Shown: positions 1 to 8,352 of the stretch, one piece after another
Numbering within the stretch: position 1 is the stretch's first letter
How the letters are laid out: the number at the start of each line of letters is the position of its first letter
DNA from: Desulfonatronum thioautotrophicum
GTDB lineage: Bacteria > Desulfobacterota > Desulfovibrionia > Desulfovibrionales > Desulfonatronaceae
NCBI RefSeq assembly: GCF_000934745.1
Contig: NZ_JYNO01000001.1
Coordinates: forward strand, 930,001-994,000
Length of the DNA: 64,000 nt
Direction of reading: 5' to 3'
Made by a program: the position numbers and the translations under genes
The notes under the pieces: generated by a model
Told to the model about the DNA's origin: nothing
The model's input: only the letters and a program-made list of their open reading frames with translations
Database searches by the model: none

Positions 1-602
1 GATGCTGTCTTCATTTCCGATCTGGAAGAAAGAATTTTGTCGATCAGGCCGTACTCCACCGCTTCGCTTGCGCTCATGAAGTAGTCCCGTTCGGTGTCAT
101 GGCGGACTTTTTCCAGATCCGCTCCGGTGTGCGAGGCAAGAATTTCACTGAGCTTCGCCTTCAGCCGGATAATTTCGCGGGCCTGGATGTCGATATCCGT
201 GGCCTGACCCTGGAAACCGCCCATGGGTTGATGAATCAGAATCCGGCTGTTGGGCAGGGCGTAGCGCATGCCCTTGGCTCCGGCGCTGAGCAGCAGGGCC
301 CCCATGCTGGCGGCCTGGCCAAGGCAAAGCGTGGCCACGGGGGCGGAAATGTACTGCATGGTGTCGTAGATGGCCAAACCAGCGGTAACCGATCCTCCGG
401 GGGAATTGATGTACATGTTGATTTCTTTTTCCGGGTTTTCGGATTCCAGAAAAAGCAGCTGCGAGCAGACCAGATTGGCGACATAGTCGTCGATGGCCGT
501 TCCCAGAATGAGGATCCTGTCCTTCAGTAGCCGGGAATAGAGGTCATAGGCCCGTTCTGTTCGGCCGGTGGTTTCGATGACAATGGGCACGCCCATGGGC
601 AT
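1..602 (-). CDS. clpP: ClpP, proteolytic subunit of the ATP-dependent Clp protease (3' end outside window)
   Basis: Serine protease subunit that forms the tetradecameric degradation chamber used with ClpX or ClpA. About 200 residues are visible and no stop is reached before the window edge; the family is usually 195-210 residues, so only a few codons are missing. The catalytic triad is present: Ser99 in the GQAASMG motif, His124 in ILIHQP and Asp173 in ERDYF. The ATG at 602 was chosen because CAGGAG lies 8-9 bases upstream; a second ATG follows two codons later. This reading frame also explains the long antisense ORFs here. It lies directly downstream of tig on the same strand, the common tig-clpP order. 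Confidence 0.96.
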   Translation of the reverse strand, partial: MPMGVPIVIETTGRTERAYDLYSRLLKDRILILGTAIDDYVANLVCSQLLFLESENPEKEINMYINSPGGSVTAGLAIYDTMQYISAPVATLCLGQAASMGALLLSAGAKGMRYALPNSRILIHQPMGGFQGQATDIDIQAREIIRLKAKLSEILASHTGADLEKVRHDTERDYFMSASEAVEYGLIDKILSSRSEMKTA

Positions 603-660
603 GATGTGTTCTCCTGATTGTTGAATGGTCGGTCGCGACACAGCGAATTCATGATGAATG

Positions 661-683
661 CCGGAGCACGATCCGTGCTCCGG
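661..683. promoter_or_regulatory. Near-perfect hairpin between tig and clpP
   Basis: An inverted repeat of CCGGAGCACG with a 2-3 base loop lies in the 186-bp gap between the tig stop and the clpP start. There is no T-run after it on the minus strand, so it is not a canonical intrinsic terminator. It could be an attenuator, an mRNA processing or stability structure, or a partial terminator that tunes clpP relative to tig. Confidence 0.4.
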
Positions 684-788
684 GACACCACAATCGGTGG
701 GTCGAGACCATCCAGGATAGTCATGGTAAACTGGATAGCAAGTCCGCGATTTGAAAATACTCAGATCCGGAATATCCGGCGCGATGTA

Positions 789-2120
789 TCAGGTCATTGT
801 TGCGGGCTCGGTGTCGGCGCTTTCCGGCCGGAGAGGCTCGATTTCCGTGACCTGGGCCTTGGAATAGATCAGTTCCATGGCCTTGTCCGCCAGGATGCGG
901 TCGCTGACGGCCGGCATCAGGTTGTTCTGCTCGTGAAAATGCTTCAGTCCCTGGTAGTCTTGGCCGGTCTGCTGGGCCATATCCTTGAAAAAGGCATCGA
1001 TTTCCATGGGGGAGACCCGCATGTTCTCTTTGGTCGCAACAGCAAGCAGGAACAGCTGGGACTTGACCAGGCTCTCGGCCTGGGGCTGAAATTCTTTCCG
1101 AATCTCTTCCATGGACTTGCCCAGGGTTTCGATACGCTTGCCGATACGTTCCATCCGGCTCTGCATTTCCCCGACCATCCGGTCGATATGTTCGGAAACC
1201 ATGGATTCGGGCAAGGTGAAGTCCACCTGGGACGTCAGCGTGTCCAGAATCTTCTTCTGCGCAGTGGCCTTGTTCACCCGGCTGCGGGTTTCGACGTAGG
1301 ATGTTTCAATAGCCTCAAGCAGTTTGTCCACGGATTCAAAGTCGCCGGCCTTCTTGGCTAGTGCGTCGTCCAGCTCCGGGAGCTTTTTTTGTTTGATTTC
1401 CTGAAGTTTGACATTCATCAGCACGGTTTTCCCGGCCAGTGCGTCGTTCAGGAAGTCTTCAGGAAAGGTGATTTCCGATTCCGTGCCCTGACCAGGACGA
1501 ATTCCTTGGATCATGGACTCGAATTCCGGCAGGGCTTGACCTTTGCCCAGTTCCAGTTGGAAATTCTCTGCCTTGAAGTCGTCGAGTATTCTGCCATCCA
1601 GGGAAGCCTGGAAATCCACAACCACCACGTCTCCTTCCCGGGCCGGACGATCTTCCTCGATGGACACGATTTCAGCCATGTTCCCCCGAATCCGATCCAC
1701 GACCCTCTGGGTGTCCTGCGCGTTGGCTTGGGCCTTTTCCTGCTCCACCGGGATATTTTCATACGGCGGCAACTCGAATTGGGGCGCGACCTCGAAACTG
1801 ATGGTGTAGCTGAAAGGTTGATCCCGAACCAGGTCACCGGCATCCACGTCGATCCGGGAAAGAGGCTTGGCCTGCAGTTCGTTGACCACCTCGTTGATGT
1901 GGCAGTTGATCAGATCATTGGTGGCTTCCTCGTAGATCTTTTTCTTGAACATGCCCTCGATGATCGACGACGGCACCTTGCCCTTGCGAAAACCCTTGAT
2001 CACGGCATCCTTGCGATACAGGGCGATGGCCACTGCCAGAGCCGAATTGACCTCTTCCGGGGGGGTGACGATCTTGATGGTCCGCTTGACCGGTGTGGGC
2101 TCGAGTACTTCATACTGCAT
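789..2120 (-). CDS. tig: Trigger factor, ribosome-associated chaperone and peptidyl-prolyl isomerase
   Basis: Cytosolic chaperone that binds near the ribosome exit tunnel and shields nascent chains. The 443 residues match the family length (about 430-450). The N-terminal ribosome-binding domain carries the signature GFRKGKVP at residues 43-50. An FKBP-like PPIase domain follows at about 160-245, and then a long helical C-terminal chaperone region with abundant charged residues. ATG at 2120 is supported by AAGGAGGA upstream. It is transcribed towards clpP, its usual neighbour. Confidence 0.97.
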   Translation of the reverse strand: MQYEVLEPTPVKRTIKIVTPPEEVNSALAVAIALYRKDAVIKGFRKGKVPSSIIEGMFKKKIYEEATNDLINCHINEVVNELQAKPLSRIDVDAGDLVRDQPFSYTISFEVAPQFELPPYENIPVEQEKAQANAQDTQRVVDRIRGNMAEIVSIEEDRPAREGDVVVVDFQASLDGRILDDFKAENFQLELGKGQALPEFESMIQGIRPGQGTESEITFPEDFLNDALAGKTVLMNVKLQEIKQKKLPELDDALAKKAGDFESVDKLLEAIETSYVETRSRVNKATAQKKILDTLTSQVDFTLPESMVSEHIDRMVGEMQSRMERIGKRIETLGKSMEEIRKEFQPQAESLVKSQLFLLAVATKENMRVSPMEIDAFFKDMAQQTGQDYQGLKHFHEQNNLMPAVSDRILADKAMELIYSKAQVTEIEPLRPESADTEPATMT

Positions 2121-2355
2121 ATTGAATCAGTCCTCCTTGGGGATTATTGACGGGACAAAGCATAACCGCTGGATGTGCTCAAGCCGGTGATGCCAAGCCG
2201 GTAATACCACGAGAATTACGTGTGGTGACTTGTTTGCCGCAGGCAATTTTTCACGGCAAAAAAGTGCAAAAGCATATCGAATTTAAATAGATTTCGCAAT
2301 AATTGAGACGACGGGAAGGGCAGCCGCGCTGGGTAACACAGCATGGGTGATGAAG

Positions 2356-2439
2356 TGGTGCGAGAGGGGGGACTCGAACCCCCACGGACAAGCCGCCAGA
2401 TCCTAAGTCTGGTGCGTCTACCAGTTCCGCCACCCTCGC
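2356..2439 (-). tRNA. tRNA-Leu (anticodon TAG, reads CUA)
   Basis: Read on the minus strand, a seven-pair acceptor stem (GCGAGGG with CTCTCGC), a discriminator A and an encoded CCA are visible. The anticodon arm is a five-pair CCAGA/TCTGG stem with loop CTTAGGA, giving anticodon TAG. A variable arm typical of class II tRNALeu and a T-arm with GGTTCGAGTCC are present. Length including CCA is 84 bases. The apparent ORFs over this region are translations of the tRNA and have no coding support. Confidence 0.95.
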
Positions 2440-2554
2440 GTGGATTGTCTGTACAGAATAAAATCAGGGCACGCCATCCAGCGTGTTTCCGAGTGCTACC
2501 TAGTCAGGAGGTGGTCGGCATGTCAACAAAACCTGCCTGGGCCACACCGTGCCC

Positions 2555-3424
2555 TCAGGGTGCCGAGGAAGACGCGAAAGCCGCCGAAAAATCTTTGCGT
2601 GGCTTACCGGCGGCAAGGCGCAAAGCGTCCAGGGCCTGGACTCCCTCTTCATCCATATTTCGGCTGAAATGGTTCACGTAGGTCTGGATATGGGTCCACA
2701 GCACATCGTCGTCCATCTCCTGGGCCAGGGCCTGGATCAACGGCCAGATCAAATCCGGTGTCTGCAATGCCCGGTCCAGGCTGTCCTGAATCGTGTTGGT
2801 GATCTGTTCCAGGATCTTCGATCCCAGGGTGCGACGCCCAAGGATGCAGCCCAAGGGTAGTGGCATTCCCCCGGAGTGCCCCTCCCACCAACGTCCCAGA
2901 TCCAAAAGACAGGCAAGAGCATATCGATCCAGAAGAAGCGCGCTCTCATGGATCAGCAGGCCGGCGTCGACCTTGCCCTGAAGAACCGCGTCCACGATGC
3001 GGTCGTAGCGCATCGGGACAAGCTGGGCCGGATGTGGCCAGGCGCGACGGAGCAGGGTTGCGGCCGTGGTCTGCATTCCCGGCACGGCAATGGTTTGCGG
3101 AATGAACGTGGAGGAGGCCAAATCCTTGGAGGCGGCAGCCACCAGTTTCGGCCCCTGGTTGGTGCTGAACGCGCCCCCGGAAGGAAGCAGCACGTAGTTG
3201 TCCAGCACGTCAAGGGCCTGTGCCGCCGAGACCTTGATCACATCGTAACCGCCTCGGGCAGCGGCTTCGTTAAGTACCTGCACATCCTCCCAGATGAAGG
3301 AGGCAGGCTGCTTCAGAGACGAAGAGCACTGGCCGAGCACCCATGCACCGAAGATGAATGTGTCGTTGGGGCACGGCGAAATGGCCACTGTCAGGGGCAA
3401 AGGCGGTGAGACCGGATCGGACAT
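2555..3424 (-). CDS. mqnD: MqnD, 1,4-dihydroxy-6-naphthoate synthase (futalosine menaquinone pathway)
   Basis: Converts cyclic dehypoxanthine futalosine to 1,4-dihydroxy-6-naphthoate in the futalosine route to menaquinone. The MqnD signature SPCPNDTF sits at residues 16-23, the family's usual N-terminal position, and the 289-residue length fits. The fold is periplasmic-binding-protein-like but there is no signal peptide, as expected for the cytosolic enzyme. Its start overlaps the end of mqnB by 34 bases, so the two are translationally linked. mqnA lies 9 kb away on the other strand. Confidence 0.93.
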   Translation of the reverse strand: MSDPVSPPLPLTVAISPCPNDTFIFGAWVLGQCSSSLKQPASFIWEDVQVLNEAAARGGYDVIKVSAAQALDVLDNYVLLPSGGAFSTNQGPKLVAAASKDLASSTFIPQTIAVPGMQTTAATLLRRAWPHPAQLVPMRYDRIVDAVLQGKVDAGLLIHESALLLDRYALACLLDLGRWWEGHSGGMPLPLGCILGRRTLGSKILEQITNTIQDSLDRALQTPDLIWPLIQALAQEMDDDVLWTHIQTYVNHFSRNMDEEGVQALDALRLAAGKPRKDFSAAFASSSAP

Positions 3425-4209
3425 AATGCTTCCTCGATATCGCCAAGCAATCCACGAACTGTTGTGGACAAGGCCTGTTTGGCTCCGCTGAGATCCCAGT
3501 GAACGGCCTCCCTGGAACCCACCAAATTGGATATGGTTCGGACCTGTACAAAAGGCATCTCAGCCAGGCAACAGGCCCAAGCCAGGGCAAATCCTTCCAT
3601 GGTTTCAATCTCGCAGGCGTATCGCGACTGTAACGCCCTGGCCCGTTCCGAGGTGCCGGTGACGCCCGAGACCGTCAGGCCGATAACTTCAGGCAAGCTG
3701 GAGATGTTCAGTCCCATCTGCTGGGCGTTTTGCCGCGGCGAAAGTCGCAACTGATCCCATACCGGTTGACCGCCGATCTTGCCCTGGGGGAGCCCAATGC
3801 CTTTGGGATCAATTCCGGAATCATGCAGTAGGCCGTATTCCGGCCAGATTTCCGTGCTCACCACCACGGTCGTTGCCAATGGCAGCTGGCCCAGGGAGAA
3901 GGCACCAGCCACACCCAGGTTGAGGACGCCGGCAGGAGGGGGGGAGCTTTCGGGTGCGTCACTGGCCAGGCAACCCAGCAGGCGCCCGAGGGCAAATGCG
4001 GCGTTCACCACGCCTACCCCGGTGACCAGCAGCACCACGTCCTTCCAGGGGGTATCACGGTACTCTCGCACGTTGGGCAGGGTCATTCGGCTCCAGCCAT
4101 GCTCCCGCGGCAGATGTCCGACAAGAGTCGGAAAGGCGGCCCGCATCTCCATGGTCGTGGCCGTGGCCACAATCAATGGGCCACGGGTTGCTGTTGGTAT
4201 TATTGCCAT
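3391..4209 (-). CDS. mqnB: MqnB, futalosine hydrolase
   Basis: Nucleosidase of the MTA/SAH-nucleosidase superfamily that removes hypoxanthine from futalosine. The body shows the superfamily's glycine-rich GVGVVNAAFALGRLL segment and the conserved nucleoside-binding ETMEGFALAWAC segment. The ATG at 4209 is preferred over a GTG ten codons upstream because GGAAGG lies just before it and the family core starts soon after (PLIVATATTMEM). It is immediately upstream of mqnD, with overlapping ends, which supports the pathway assignment. Confidence 0.9.
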   Translation of the reverse strand: MAIIPTATRGPLIVATATTMEMRAAFPTLVGHLPREHGWSRMTLPNVREYRDTPWKDVVLLVTGVGVVNAAFALGRLLGCLASDAPESSPPPAGVLNLGVAGAFSLGQLPLATTVVVSTEIWPEYGLLHDSGIDPKGIGLPQGKIGGQPVWDQLRLSPRQNAQQMGLNISSLPEVIGLTVSGVTGTSERARALQSRYACEIETMEGFALAWACCLAEMPFVQVRTISNLVGSREAVHWDLSGAKQALSTTVRGLLGDIEEALCPIRSHRLCP

Positions 4210-4318
4210 GGCCCTTCCTGATGCAAACGATGATTGCACAGTGGATTTCCTGCCACCGGCCCGGCGTGGAGGACGTGAAGTCTGGACAAAGCCTGAAGGG
4301 AAGCGCTATCTGCAGGAT

Positions 4319-4522
4319 ATGACATTTGACGTGCAACTGCTGCTGGCAGCCCTTGGTCTGGCCTTGATTCTGGAAGGCATGCCCTATTTTCTCTGGTCCG
4401 AAAAGATGCCGGAGTATTTGCGTTTTCTCGCCGAACGACCGCCATCCACATTGCGCAAGATGGGCTTGGCGGCGATCATTGCCGGCCTGGTCTTCCTGGC
4501 CCTGGCACGACGATTTTTCTAA
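4319..4522 (+). CDS. DUF2065 (YjeT-like) small inner-membrane protein
   Basis: A 67-residue protein with two hydrophobic helices (about residues 4-22 and 47-64) separated by a basic segment containing PEYLRFLAERPPSTLRKMG. The pattern LALILEG-P near the start, then L...MGL, then a C-terminal second helix ending in arginines, matches the DUF2065/YjeT family, whose function is unknown. ATG at 4319 was chosen as the only start that gives the family length; a longer upstream reading in this frame is antisense to mqnB and unsupported. The ribosome site is weak (GCAGGAT very close to the start). It converges on menG, overlapping its 3' end by four bases. Confidence 0.75.
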   Translation: MTFDVQLLLAALGLALILEGMPYFLWSEKMPEYLRFLAERPPSTLRKMGLAAIIAGLVFLALARRFF

Positions 4523-5298
4523 CCATCCCGCCGACCGGTACCGTCCTCCACTCGCCCCTGTTCCGTCGCCTTTTCAGCAATATGCAGGTGGACAATGCCA
4601 AAGGTCAGCGGAACGGAGTAGACCCGCGCAAAACCAGCCTGAAAGAGTTCCCCACAGAGTGTTTCAGCATCCGGAAATTCCTGGATGGACTCGGCAAGGT
4701 AGCGATACGCCTGGGAATCACCGGAAAAAATTCGTCCGATCAGGGGCAATACCCGATGCAGGTAGAGGTTGTAGAAGCCGCGCAAAATTTTTCGGCGGCC
4801 CGCGCCGAATTCCAGGATGCAGAACCTGCCGCCGGGGGTCAGGACCCGCAATACTTCGCTGTAGGCCGCCCCTCGGGGGCGGATGTTCCGGATGCCAAAG
4901 GCGATGGTCACGGTGTCCACGCAGACGTCGCGTGCGGGCAAGGACCGCCCGTCGGCGACCACCGGAAGGATGGGTTGCCCTGCAAGAGGCTCATGGTTCG
5001 CCTTGCCTGCCTTGCGAATTTTACGTTGTCCGCGTCGGAGCATCGGCTCGGAGACGTCCATGGCCACGACTTCCACGCCCGGCATGTGTCGAACGATCTC
5101 CCGGGAGACGTCCAGGGTGCCCGCGGCCAGGTCAAGGACCCGGCGTGTTTGGTGCACGCGGACGCACCGTCTGAGCCGTTTGCGCCAAATGATGTCGCAC
5201 CCCAGGCTCAGAAAGTGGTTCAGGAAGTCGTACCAGGGGGCGATCCGCCCGAACAGCCCGACAACATGGCGTCCATGATCCCTGTGTTCCGTGCTCAT
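4519..5298 (-). CDS. menG: MenG/UbiE-type C-methyltransferase of menaquinone biosynthesis
   Basis: S-adenosylmethionine-dependent methyltransferase that adds the ring methyl in the last step of menaquinone synthesis. Early in the protein is the family start GRIAPWYDFLNHFLSLG, followed by the SAM-binding motif VLDLAAGTLDVS, the acidic VVAMDVSEPML strand and VTIAFGIRNIRP, all UbiE/MenG hallmarks. ATG 5298 (MSTEHRD) gives the typical short N-terminus and starts 13 bases after the upstream stop; ATG 5334 and a TTG at 5376 are in-frame alternatives. There is no strong Shine-Dalgarno at any of them, suggesting coupling to the upstream gene. A 260-residue product fits the family. Confidence 0.88.
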   Translation of the reverse strand: MSTEHRDHGRHVVGLFGRIAPWYDFLNHFLSLGCDIIWRKRLRRCVRVHQTRRVLDLAAGTLDVSREIVRHMPGVEVVAMDVSEPMLRRGQRKIRKAGKANHEPLAGQPILPVVADGRSLPARDVCVDTVTIAFGIRNIRPRGAAYSEVLRVLTPGGRFCILEFGAGRRKILRGFYNLYLHRVLPLIGRIFSGDSQAYRYLAESIQEFPDAETLCGELFQAGFARVYSVPLTFGIVHLHIAEKATEQGRVEDGTGRRDG

Positions 5299-5311
5299 GC
5301 TGCCATGCCCA

Positions 5312-5500
5312 TCACCGCGAGGCATCAGATTCATTGTCGGACTTCGGCAACTCCGCCTCGTCGCGGATGGTTCCAAGAACGGAGCGATAGATTTCGCCGA
5401 ACAGTTCCGGAAAGGTGCTCGGCGAAATGCGGTTTGTCTCGATAAACTTGACCACGATTTCCTTGGTTACCTGCAGAGCCTGTTTTTGCATCTGATCCAT
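5312..5500 (-). CDS. Small conserved hypothetical protein upstream of menG
   Basis: A 62-residue soluble protein without signal or membrane segment: MDQMQKQALQ, then a helical stretch ending in a proline turn (SPSTFPELFGEIYRSVL) and an acidic tail. ATG 5500 is chosen because GGAGG lies 8 bases upstream; a GTG five codons earlier has no such site. I do not recognise a characterised family. It sits 13 bases before menG and is probably co-transcribed with it. Confidence 0.65.
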   Translation of the reverse strand: MDQMQKQALQVTKEIVVKFIETNRISPSTFPELFGEIYRSVLGTIRDEAELPKSDNESDASR

Positions 5501-5522
5501 TCTCGCGACCTCCACTGCAAAG

Positions 5523-5577
5523 AAAAAACCCGCCCTGGGGAAATGGCCTTGACCACCATGATCAGGGACCGGGCGGG
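5523..5577 (-). terminator. Probable intrinsic terminator after the acidic coiled-coil gene
   Basis: On the minus strand, CCCGCCC and GGGCGGG pair across a 35-base loop and are followed directly by TTTTTTC. It lies between the stop of the gene at 5613 and the start of the next gene at 5500. The loop is long but contains further pairing potential. Confidence 0.6.
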
Positions 5578-5612
5578 AATAAAACGGAAAAACCAGCGGC
5601 CCTCCCGTTTTT

Positions 5613-7442
5613 TTACGATTGGTTGGATTCGTCCTCGTCTTCTTCCCGGCTCAAGGCTTCAATTTCTTCCCGAATGATCTGCGCGGCGGCCAGCGGAACG
5701 GCCGCGTGAATTTCATGCTGCAATTCCTCGAGCAAATCCGACTTGAAGGCCGCAAGCCGGATATCCAGGTGCGCATCGAGTACGCTGGCATCGGAATTCA
5801 GAGGGTCGACGCCATGGGCTTCGGAGGCTTCAAGGGTTTCTGGCGGAGGAGCGGATATTTCCTGCCGGAATGTCTGCCACTCTTCCTGCAGGGCCATAAA
5901 TTTCGCTTGAAGCGTGGTCCAGGAATCCTGAATATTTTTTAAATCCTGATTCAATACGCCCGCTTGATTTTCCTGGCTGGCGCGTAGGGTGTCCATCTCC
6001 TGGCGAAACGTCTCCAGCAGGCGGGTCTCGAGCTGTTCTTCCCGCTTCTGGAGCATGGGAGCCAGGGATTCTTCCAGGTTTGCTTCGGGGTTTTCTTCTA
6101 AGCCTCCTTCCGGTGCAGAGCTTTTGGTCTCTTGCTGCGTCAGCTGATTCAGTTGCTCCTGAAGGCCATCCAGTCTCGCGATGAACTCAGCTTCTTGGGC
6201 ATCCGGCAAACCATCATCCTGCACCCGCTGATCGGTCACCATGGATGCGATTCGGGGTTCGAGGTCGCTGATAATGGTCGCTTTGAGCGTGTCCAGATGT
6301 TCTGAGACGCGTTCCGTCAGCATTTTCTCAAGACGTTGCTCAACTTCGGTCGTGGCTTCCGCTGCAAGGGTGGCTTGTCGTGCGTCAAAAAGCTGCTGGG
6401 CACTGGCCTGCGCCTGCTCAGGCAGGTTGTCCACTGCGTGCCGCAGGGCTTCCAGACTGGAGTCGAATCGCTCACTGATGCGTTGTTCCAGTTGGGCCAG
6501 CAGGCTGTCCCTGTCCGGCTGGGGCGACTCCCGTTCCTCCAAACCGGCCAGTCGCTCTTCCAGTTCCTGGAGGCGCTTCAGGAAGGATTCCGGCAAGGCG
6601 GCCTGGAATTGCGCGTCGTCGCGAGGCTGTTCTTGGGAAGAGACGGGGTGGTCAGCCTGATGCTGTTCTCCTGAATCGTCGTTGAACGTGTCGTGCGTGG
6701 GCGGGTCAGTTTCCGGGAGATTGGGGCTCTGGGCGATCGAGGGCTCTGTCCGCGCTTCGGCGGGCTCTTCGTCCAGAATGTTGATGTCGTCAGAGGTGTC
6801 CGCCGCGGCCGAATGGGCCGCAACGGCTTCGGCCTCTTCGGGAGAAGGCGGCAACCCATCCGGACCCGGAAGAGCCTCTTCCGGGGAAGTGTCCACTGAG
6901 GTTTCCGGGTCTGTTGTCGCCGGCTTTTGGAACGACTCGCTTTCTTCGGCAAAGAGCCGTTCGAAATCATCGGCGGCATCTGGGCCTGATACATCAGTGG
7001 TCCTCTCATTAGCCTCAGGGGGATGCGTAACGTCCAAGCTCTCGAAAGCGGTTGCCGAATGGTCGACGGTGTCTTCCGCGGGGTGCTGATCATCCGCCTC
7101 TTTGAACAAGTCGTCGAAGTTCAACGTGTCCGTTGCCAAGTGGTCCTCCGTGGAGGACGGCTTCCGGCCCGGATCGTCCTGAAAGGCATCTTGGGAAGCG
7201 TCATGCAATCGGCTTGGTGATTCTTCTGGTGATCCCTCTGGTGCAGTGTGACGTGCGGTTTCTTCCGGAGCGTTGAGGTCGGCGAATATCTGGTCGATCT
7301 CCTTTTCCAGGTCCAAATCGTCCAGAGTGTCCTCGCGTGTGGCTGGTGTCGAGGCTGCCGGGGAGAGGTTCGGAGTTTCCGGGTGCCCCTCCTCAACGAT
7401 CTCGGTGAGTTCGATGATCTCGTCTCTGTCAGCTTTGGGCAT
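5613..7442 (-). CDS. Long acidic low-complexity/coiled-coil protein of unknown function
   Basis: 609 residues, no signal peptide or transmembrane helix. Residues 1-20 contain a short ordered stretch (DEIIELTEIVEEG), and residues 20-270 are Pro/Glu/Asp/Ser/Thr-rich and probably disordered. From about 280 on, leucine-heptad helices with many Gln/Glu predict coiled coil, repeated to about 500. The C-terminus is helical and acidic (AAQIIREEIEALSREED). ATG 7442 is chosen over a TTG two codons upstream because AAGGAT is well placed. The composition suggests a scaffold, polar-organising or polysaccharide-assembly protein, but nothing in the sequence fixes this. It is followed by a terminator, so it is likely monocistronic. 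Confidence 0.75.
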   Translation of the reverse strand: MPKADRDEIIELTEIVEEGHPETPNLSPAASTPATREDTLDDLDLEKEIDQIFADLNAPEETARHTAPEGSPEESPSRLHDASQDAFQDDPGRKPSSTEDHLATDTLNFDDLFKEADDQHPAEDTVDHSATAFESLDVTHPPEANERTTDVSGPDAADDFERLFAEESESFQKPATTDPETSVDTSPEEALPGPDGLPPSPEEAEAVAAHSAAADTSDDINILDEEPAEARTEPSIAQSPNLPETDPPTHDTFNDDSGEQHQADHPVSSQEQPRDDAQFQAALPESFLKRLQELEERLAGLEERESPQPDRDSLLAQLEQRISERFDSSLEALRHAVDNLPEQAQASAQQLFDARQATLAAEATTEVEQRLEKMLTERVSEHLDTLKATIISDLEPRIASMVTDQRVQDDGLPDAQEAEFIARLDGLQEQLNQLTQQETKSSAPEGGLEENPEANLEESLAPMLQKREEQLETRLLETFRQEMDTLRASQENQAGVLNQDLKNIQDSWTTLQAKFMALQEEWQTFRQEISAPPPETLEASEAHGVDPLNSDASVLDAHLDIRLAAFKSDLLEELQHEIHAAVPLAAAQIIREEIEALSREEDEDESNQS

Positions 7443-7660
7443 GGTCAATATCCTTGCAGAAGAAGCGATCGTTATCGGGCAGGTAAATAATTGAAAAGGT
7501 TCCCTTGCCTCTTAAGAAATACTCGCAAAGCCTGTTCCTCAGCCGGACAAGAAAGGAGCCTTGCAACAGGGGGCATGGCCAGAGGGTTTTGCGTGCCGGG
7601 TTGGCAAATTCATACCATTTGCGTCGTGCACTCCGGCCATGCATAAACCATGACCGTCGC

Positions 7661-7700
7661 AAAAAACAAGAGGGGCCGCGGTAGACCGCGGCCCCTCTTG
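7661..7700 (-). terminator. Strong intrinsic terminator of the cytochrome c3 gene
   Basis: On the minus strand a perfect 15-bp stem (AAGAGGGGCCGCGGT and complement) with a two-base loop is followed by GTTTTTT. It lies 28 bases beyond the cytochrome stop. The remaining bases up to 7442 hold only the upstream region of the acidic protein gene, where I see no further gene. Confidence 0.93.
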
Positions 7701-7727
7701 AAATGCGGAAGCTGTCAGGGAGGTGAA

Positions 7728-8123
7728 TTAATCCCTGGGGTGACAACCGACACAGGCCACCGGGCCAGTGGGCAACTCCTGTTGCCGCAGGTCGCGGTGA
7801 CAGCCGATGCACTGATCGTGGTAGGCCTTCTCAAAGTATCGAATATCCCTGCGTTCTTCGGGGGTCTCCGGGAAGATCAGATCGTGACAGCCGGCGTCCA
7901 TACAGCCTTCGTTGACATCGCCGGTGTGGTGACAGTGGTAGCAGTCGATCTCCGCGTGCACATTGTGCGAGAAAGGAATAGACAGCACCCTCGGCTCATA
8001 ATCCCCGCCAGGCTTGGGGATCATGTAGTCGTCTCCAGGGACGTCCGCTGCATGCAGGCTCGGCAGAACAAAAGCGATAACCAGGGCAGCGATGGCCATA
8101 AGCAAAAACATGGACTTTTTCAT
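7728..8123 (-). CDS. Periplasmic class III tetraheme cytochrome c3
   Basis: Small multiheme electron carrier that shuttles electrons between periplasmic hydrogenases or formate dehydrogenases and membrane complexes in sulfate reducers. Residues 1-25 form a Sec signal peptide (KK, hydrophobic core, cleavage after LHA). Four heme sites are visible: CYHCH 61-65, CMDAGCH 74-80 (the CX4CH spacing typical of c3), CIGCH 105-109 and CVGCH 124-128. Extra histidines for bis-His ligation are His53, His56, His66 and His102. A mature length near 106 residues fits monomeric c3. ATG 8123 has AAAGGAGG upstream. I cannot tell type I (TpI) from type II (TpII) c3 with certainty. Confidence 0.93.
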   Translation of the reverse strand: MKKSMFLLMAIAALVIAFVLPSLHAADVPGDDYMIPKPGGDYEPRVLSIPFSHNVHAEIDCYHCHHTGDVNEGCMDAGCHDLIFPETPEERRDIRYFEKAYHDQCIGCHRDLRQQELPTGPVACVGCHPRD

Positions 8124-8327
8124 TGTGGTTCACCTCCTTTTTCATGGGATTGTGTAAAAAAGAACTTGCCTGAAAGCATTATGGCAGGAGTCAGGATGAA
8201 GTCAAGGTCAAAAAAATGGCATTACTAAGGACTCCAATTCTTGCCGGTTCAGTTTAGGGATCGTCATGGACGTTGGCGGATGTTTGCCGCGCCAACGCCA
8301 TCGGCAGGTGTTGCCTTTGCTGCGTTG

Positions 8328-8351
8328 GTGCGGCGTGGAAACTGGCCGCAC
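8328..8351. other. Inverted repeat just beyond the M16 peptidase stop
   Basis: GTGCGGC and GCCGCAC flank a ten-base loop immediately downstream of the M16 gene. There is no T-run, so it may only stabilise the 3' end. The 230-bp gap from here to the cytochrome start otherwise shows no gene. Confidence 0.35.
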
Positions 8352-8352
8352 C

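Noticed and set aside
2251-2433. 60-codon minus-strand ORF over tRNA-Leu
   Set aside because: It is a translation of the tRNA gene (an AELVDAPDLGSGG-type artefact often seen in databases).
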